Of a stretch of 16,114 nt of DNA, positions 12,495-16,114 are shown piece after piece. A program made the position numbers and the translations under genes. This DNA is from DATDVC01 sp036517695 (lineage in GTDB: Bacteria; Patescibacteriota; Minisyncoccia; Phycocordibacterales; WO2-35-19), in the NCBI GenBank assembly GCA_036517695.1, contig DATDVC010000030.1:1-16114 (forward strand). Reading direction: 5' to 3'. The first letter of the stretch is position 1. The number at the start of each line of letters is the position of its first letter. The notes beneath the pieces were generated by a model. The model did not search any database, was not told the DNA's origin, and saw nothing but the letters and a program-made list of their open reading frames with translations.

Positions 12495-12522
12495 AATATA
12501 GCATTCCTTAGACCAAAAACAA
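12495..12522 (-). promoter_or_regulatory. Promoter of the CAP-domain gene, leaderless
   Basis: On the minus strand TTGTTT (12522-12517), a 16-base spacer and TATATT (12500-12495), then six bases and the ATG. It overlaps the last codons of the upstream large repeat protein gene. Confidence 0.55.
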
Positions 12523-14901
12523 ATTGGTCGGAACCTTTTTTACTCTGTGCATGACAAGCAAAAGCGAGAGACCAAGCAGCATGCCCTTGGAGTTTGCCAG
12601 AAGATCATTGGCTTTTTCGTCGTTGCTCTCTTCGGTGCAAATACCGGTAAGAAATTCATGGAATTGAGAAGTTTGATCTATTGGTTTCCTAAGAATGTTT
12701 GGCATCTCCGTTGAGACCCCAAGGATCTCTCCGCTGTTATCTTCGACGACCACTTCAACTTCTTTTATTTCCGCTTTAAATTCCGGTTTGGGAGCGACAA
12801 TTACCGTATCTGAAACGACCTGCGAGTCAGCGCTTTTACGCAGGCCTTTTACGCTGTTCCCGTCTTTGGCCTCAAGCCACGCATAGTTGACATAGGCGCC
12901 AGCCGGAACATCTTCGTTGAAATCCATGGTATAGCTCACTGTGATCTCTTCGTTGGCTAAAATTTTCCCGAGTTCCCAGCTTTGGCTGTTTAGTACTCTG
13001 CCGTTTTCCGCCACAAGTTCGTCATAAAGAACCCCCTCATAAGCATCTCCGCCTTCATTTTTGACCACGATTTTGAAATCAACTTTTTCTCCCTGGGGCA
13101 CCATCTCCACTCCGTCTATTATTATACTATTTGGCATGGTGTGTGTTTTTGAGAGGGAAATATCAGGGTAAGAATTTGAAAATGATTTTTGTGGCAAATT
13201 TATTGCACCTGGGTTGTAAGTCGCAACGAAAGACAGCTTATCTCTGTTGTCTTTGATATTGGCATCAGTTTCAAGGGAACTCGCGTGGCTTTCTATCAAA
13301 ATTTCATCTCCGTTTGCATACAGATCTATGTGGCCATAAAAACTAATTTCGGCGCTTTCTCCCGGAAGCAAGGATTCGATTTTGTGAATATTAAAACTTT
13401 TTTCTTCCGGCATAAAACTGAAATGCGATGTTTTTAATCTGGTAAGCACGTTTATGTCACTCGCTCTCGCGTCTCCCCTATTTTTAACAGTGGTGGTGAA
13501 AAATACGTTCGAGCCGGCCTCTGCTTTGCCATCTATATTTGCAACGGTGCCAACCCAAAGATCGGGCTGTCCAAAAGAAATGTTGCCACTCCAGTCACCA
13601 AGCACATTAACCAAAGCCATCATCCAGTTGGAGCTTATTATGTTTGTGTTTACCACATTGACCACGTTTGCTGCCGCATAAGCATTGCCGGTCTGTATGA
13701 GCCCACTTTCTCCGGTTAGATTATCCCCTGTGTTGGCTTCAACTTTTACACTGTTTTCTATCTCGGAAAAATTATTATTGGAAATTTTTAAAATACTGTC
13801 TGTATCAGAAAAATTGTTCTCGTCTAGCGACGGGTTTTGGTTTTTATTGTAAAGAACAATCCCTTCTTTGGTGTTTTGAAGCGCTATGTTGTCTGGAAGG
13901 TTGAAAATATTACCACTCCAGTCGCCAAAAACTTTTATTAGGAGATAAAAAGAAGAATTTTTGTATATGTTTGTGTTTACTAGATTTTGCACATTTGAAT
14001 TGGCGAGAGCATCTCCGGTGTCTATGTCTGCTCCGGCTTGGTTTTCTCCGCTATTTGAAGAAACATCCACATTGTTCAAAACATTTGCATTGCTATCGCT
14101 CGATATGTCTTCGCTTTTTTTGCAGTTGCAGTCGGAGCCAAAAAGAGAGAGGAAGTCATTGAAAAAATCTCCGTTGGGCAAGACAAAGTCCCCAGACCAA
14201 TCGCCTAAATTATTGAAAACAAGAAGCATGTAGTTTGAATCGACAATATTGGTATTTACTGCATTGACTACGTTTGCAGCAGATAGAGCGTCTCCTGTTG
14301 TGATATTTGAGCCACTAGAGCTTGCTGTGTTGCCTCCGGTTTCAGCCTTTACCAATATTTCATTTGTAATGGTTGCTGTATTTTGATTTTCAAGAGTGGT
14401 ACTTGCCAAGCAATTGGAGCACGTCGAACTTGATTGATTTGGAGTTGCAGTCGCAACGTCAAATTCCCGCAAATCAAGTGAAGAATCTCCAAAAGAACCA
14501 GACACCAAAACTATTTCACCTTGGGAATCTACTTCGTTTGTGTTGACTTGATTTAAAACATCGGTGCTAGCCACAGCGTCTCCGCTCTCAATATCTCCAT
14601 TTTCAGGTAGCTTCTCTTCTTCGGATTTCGTTTCTAATTCTGTTTCTGGGGGAGTATTTTCAGAAGTAACTAATTCCTCGGCGTCTTGCGCTGGTTCTTG
14701 GGGTGTTGGTTCAGACTCTTCTGTCACAAGATTGCTTGTTTCGGTTGGAGTTTCTGTGGATTGAACTTCTGCTCCATCGCCTTCAGCAAAAGTAACCATG
14801 TTTGTGGTAAAAGCCAAATTTGAAAACCCTGCGATCAAAAAAATCACAAATACCTTTTCGGTTATCTTGCGCCTATTGGAAATTAAGTAGTGAAAAAACA
14901 T
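12508..14901 (-). CDS. Large membrane-anchored surface protein with novel TGDA/VNTN repeats
   Basis: A 797-aa exported protein. Order: signal peptide (about 15-39), Thr/Glu/Pro-rich acidic spacer (43-100), then four repeats at about 102-141, 170-241, 269-337 and 378-443. Each full repeat has a TG-x-N segment, then I-x-TGdA-x-A, V-x-N-x-VNTN, a hydrophobic stretch and GDWSG (233-237, 326-330, 435-439; FGDSS in the first). Cys pairs C161-x-x-C164 and C258-x-C260 sit just before repeats 2 and 3. Then come two Ig-like domains (about 445-562 and 578-700), the second resembling DUF11 (VDFKIVVKNEGGDAYEG...). The end has a transmembrane helix (772-785) followed by HRVKK, a likely membrane anchor. The repeats may form a beta-solenoid. 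The family is not recognised. The start overlaps the upstream 95-aa gene by 29 bases, implying coupled expression. Confidence 0.85.
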   Translation of the reverse strand: MFFHYLISNRRKITEKVFVIFLIAGFSNLAFTTNMVTFAEGDGAEVQSTETPTETSNLVTEESEPTPQEPAQDAEELVTSENTPPETELETKSEEEKLPENGDIESGDAVASTDVLNQVNTNEVDSQGEIVLVSGSFGDSSLDLREFDVATATPNQSSSTCSNCLASTTLENQNTATITNEILVKAETGGNTASSSGSNITTGDALSAANVVNAVNTNIVDSNYMLLVFNNLGDWSGDFVLPNGDFFNDFLSLFGSDCNCKKSEDISSDSNANVLNNVDVSSNSGENQAGADIDTGDALANSNVQNLVNTNIYKNSSFYLLIKVFGDWSGNIFNLPDNIALQNTKEGIVLYNKNQNPSLDENNFSDTDSILKISNNNFSEIENSVKVEANTGDNLTGESGLIQTGNAYAAANVVNVVNTNIISSNWMMALVNVLGDWSGNISFGQPDLWVGTVANIDGKAEAGSNVFFTTTVKNRGDARASDINVLTRLKTSHFSFMPEEKSFNIHKIESLLPGESAEISFYGHIDLYANGDEILIESHASSLETDANIKDNRDKLSFVATYNPGAINLPQKSFSNSYPDISLSKTHTMPNSIIIDGVEMVPQGEKVDFKIVVKNEGGDAYEGVLYDELVAENGRVLNSQSWELGKILANEEITVSYTMDFNEDVPAGAYVNYAWLEAKDGNSVKGLRKSADSQVVSDTVIVAPKPEFKAEIKEVEVVVEDNSGEILGVSTEMPNILRKPIDQTSQFHEFLTGICTEESNDEKANDLLANSKGMLLGLSLLLVMHRVKKVPTNLFLV

Positions 14902-15160
14902 AATTTAATATTTTTCTTGCCAAGCTTATCTTCAACTCGATCTCTTCGATTTCTGCCTCTTGACCATGCTCTTTTTCGATATTTTCTACTACCTCCCCGT
15001 CAATCTCGGTCAGAACTTTTATGTAAGAATTTGTTTTGCCACCCTCCCCCGTTGAGGCGGAAGTTGAAACCTCGTTTATGACCGTGGTCGCAAAAACTTG
15101 GCTCGACAACCCAAGAACCAATATAATCACAAACAAGAATAGGTAAAAATTTCTAAACAT
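14873..15160 (-). CDS. Small secreted protein of the repeat cluster
   Basis: A 95-aa protein from ATG 15160 (a GTG at 15199 would add 13 residues ahead of the signal peptide). The ATG has GGAG two bases upstream, closer than optimal. Residues 1-24 (MFRNFYLFLFVIILVLGL... ending VFA) are a signal peptide. The mature part starts TTVINEVSTSASTGEGGKTNSY, a single S/T-A-TG-xGG segment like the first half of the repeats in its neighbours, then IKVLTEIDGEVVENIEKEHG and an acidic to amphipathic C terminus with a hydrophobic tail (LARKILNYVFSLLNF). No family is recognised. It lies between the 214-aa and 797-aa repeat proteins and overlaps the latter, so the three probably act together. Confidence 0.65.
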   Translation of the reverse strand: MFRNFYLFLFVIILVLGLSSQVFATTVINEVSTSASTGEGGKTNSYIKVLTEIDGEVVENIEKEHGQEAEIEEIELKISLARKILNYVFSLLNFQ

Positions 15161-15200
15161 ATCTCCGGATAAGCCAAATAATGACGCCCATCGCGACACA

Positions 15201-15237
15201 CCAGGCTTAGCCCGAAGCCCGTCAAAGACAGGCCTGG
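15201..15237. other. Intergenic hairpin between two surface-protein genes
   Basis: CCAGGC (15201-15206) pairs with GCCTGG (15232-15237), with further pairing inside (GTC/GAC around a 3-base loop). There is no U tract, so full termination is unlikely. It lies just after the 214-aa repeat protein gene and before the 95-aa gene. It could protect the upstream mRNA or partly attenuate, raising the 214-aa product over the downstream ones (inference). Confidence 0.4.
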
Positions 15238-15248
15238 GGAGACGCGCT

Positions 15249-15893
15249 TTATCGGCGCACTCGAACTACGTTGCTGTTGACTACGTTGACTATTTCAGTC
15301 CACGCATCAGCATCTCCAGTGTTGATTTCTCCAGCATCGCCACCATTTGCCGTGGTGTCGCTTACACTGTTATTAGAAGATCCCCACGAGAAGAATAGAC
15401 CGTGGTGAGACGAAGACTTTGCTCTAACTTTATTGGAAGCGCTGCCTCCAAGAGAAGTGTTGTAACCAGTCTTTGCCTTTGTATCAACATAGTTTTTAAC
15501 TGTTGCGTCGCTGTCTACATCGACATCTATGTCAGCATCACCGCGGCATCCGCAGTCGCTTTTTACTGAAATTTCGTTGTCATTCACATAGTTGTCAACG
15601 TAAGACGTGGCCACAGCATCACCTGTGTCGATATCTCCGGTGTCACCGCCGTTCGCAGTAGTATTGTCTACACTGCCACCCTTTACTCTGTTTCTAGCGC
15701 TACCGCCAGTTGAAGAATTGCCGCCAGTTGAAGCGGTCGTATCAACTACATTTTTAACGTAAGCATCGCTGTCTACGTTGATGTTTATATCCAAATCAGA
15801 TCCTTGTTGAGAAGGGAATTGGAAAAACGCCGAAGCAGTTGAAGCGCTAAGAACGAAAGCTGCGATTGCACCTATTGCTATAACTTTTTTCAT
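15249..15893 (-). CDS. Secreted protein with two TGDA/VNxN repeats
   Basis: A 214-aa protein from ATG 15893 (a TTG at 15905 would add four residues). The signal peptide 1-22 ends in ASTASA before FF. The mature part is two repeats, about 35-110 and 121-212. Each begins with alternating D/V residues (DININVDSDAYVKNVVD; DIDVDVDSDATVKNYVD), then a TG-x-N with GGSA, an insertion, DTTANGGD, I-x-TGDA, and V-x-N-x-VN-x-N. A CGC pair (114, 116) sits between the repeats, as the CNC pair does in the 797-aa protein. It is rich in G, S, N, D and T with no transmembrane helix, so it is probably released or assembled on the surface; its strict periodicity suggests a beta-solenoid or fibre. The insertion in repeat 2 contains SSHHGLFFSWGSSNN. 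The family is not recognised. Confidence 0.85.
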   Translation of the reverse strand: MKKVIAIGAIAAFVLSASTASAFFQFPSQQGSDLDININVDSDAYVKNVVDTTASTGGNSSTGGSARNRVKGGSVDNTTANGGDTGDIDTGDAVATSYVDNYVNDNEISVKSDCGCRGDADIDVDVDSDATVKNYVDTKAKTGYNTSLGGSASNKVRAKSSSHHGLFFSWGSSNNSVSDTTANGGDAGEINTGDADAWTEIVNVVNSNVVRVRR

Positions 15894-15929
15894 ATTGTAA
15901 TTCAATTTACCTGTTAATTTTTTCCTTCC

Positions 15930-15963
15930 CGGCCCGAGTTATGCATAAGAGCTCCTCGGGCCG
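15930..15963. other. Hairpin in the leader of the 214-aa repeat protein gene
   Basis: CGGCCCGAG (15930-15938) pairs perfectly with CTCGGGCCG (15955-15963) around a 16-base loop. It lies about 40 bases upstream of the ATG at 15893, with no U tract long enough for a terminator. It may stabilise the mRNA or control the gene. No clear promoter was found in 15894-15976. Confidence 0.4.
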
Positions 15964-15976
15964 AGAAGTAATCGAC

Positions 15977-16027
15977 CAAACAAAAAAGCCGTTCCCCGAA
16001 AAATTCCGAGGACGGTTTTTTTGTTTG
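15977..16027. terminator. Strong bidirectional terminator
   Basis: CAAACAAAAAAGCCGT (15977-15992) pairs with ACGGTTTTTTTGTTTG (16012-16027) over 16 bp with one wobble, enclosing a further small C/G stem. It gives a U-rich end on both strands. It lies five bases after the stop of the partial leftward gene at the right edge and separates it from the repeat protein cluster. Confidence 0.85.
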
Positions 16028-16032
16028 ATAAA

Positions 16033-16114
16033 TTATTTCTTTGTGCGAAAAATCGGGGAAGCATTTTTCCTTTTCTCTAGAACTCTTCTTTTCCCCAAAG
16101 AAGAGGCCTTTCTG
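16033..16114 (-). CDS. C-terminal end of a basic protein (partial)
   Basis: The last 26 codons of a leftward gene that continues beyond the window. The tail reads RKASSLGKRRVLEKRKNASP then IFRTKK and a TAA stop at 16033, directly followed by a strong terminator, which supports it being a real gene end. The strongly basic tail would suit an RNA-binding or ribosomal protein, but it is too short to identify. Other frames on this strand lack a stop placed before the terminator. Confidence 0.5.
   Translation of the reverse strand, partial: RKASSLGKRRVLEKRKNASPIFRTKK

Noticed and set aside
15300..15800. Tandem DNA repeat or CRISPR-like array in the Gly/Asn-rich coding region
   Set aside because: Similarity is at the protein level only; the DNA copies diverge and there are no regular direct repeats with spacers.

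Overview
The window looks like chromosomal DNA of an ultra-small bacterium of the Candidate Phyla Radiation (Patescibacteria, probably the Parcubacteria side). This is inferred from moderately AT-rich DNA, short genes packed on both strands, a bS1-like protein with four S1 domains, a bS21-YbeY-FtsA-FtsZ run, and many starts lying 6-8 bases downstream of a TATAAT-like box with no Shine-Dalgarno sequence. No sequence search was possible, so the taxonomy is a judgement. No tRNA, rRNA or CRISPR array was seen.

Layout. 1-2483 is read leftward: the first 46 codons of a ribonucleotide reductase ATP-cone, a small membrane protein, a DUF192 protein, an RRM RNA-binding protein and a YceI-like secreted protein. 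A divergent promoter region leads to the rightward S1-domain gene (2644-3741). Next comes a compact RAYT/REP-type mobile element (3853-4605), a Y1 transposase gene bracketed by two inverted copies of a 17-base palindrome. A YfbR-like HD hydrolase and peptidyl-tRNA hydrolase (pth) follow on the minus strand.

From 6122 to 11977 a rightward block carries signal peptidase I, a histidyl-tRNA-synthetase-like protein that lacks the catalytic motifs, bS21, YbeY, FtsA, FtsZ and a thioredoxin-reductase-like flavoprotein. These cover protein export, late ribosome assembly, cell division and redox. Several have their own promoter placed so that the transcript would start at or very near the start codon.

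11979-15893 is a leftward envelope cluster. It holds a 214-aa secreted repeat protein, a 95-aa secreted protein and a 797-aa membrane-anchored protein, followed by a CAP-domain protein. The 214- and 797-aa proteins share an unusual repeat (a TG-N segment, then TGdA, then V-N-x-VNtN, often followed by GDWSG) and CxC motifs. I do not recognise a described family for it, and this is the best candidate for an undescribed system. The right edge holds the last 26 codons of a basic protein and a strong terminator.

Other notable structure: two REP-like hairpins carried in frame inside DUF192 and pth, a possible leaderless upstream ORF before ftsZ, and a perfect DnaA box upstream of the ribonucleotide reductase.
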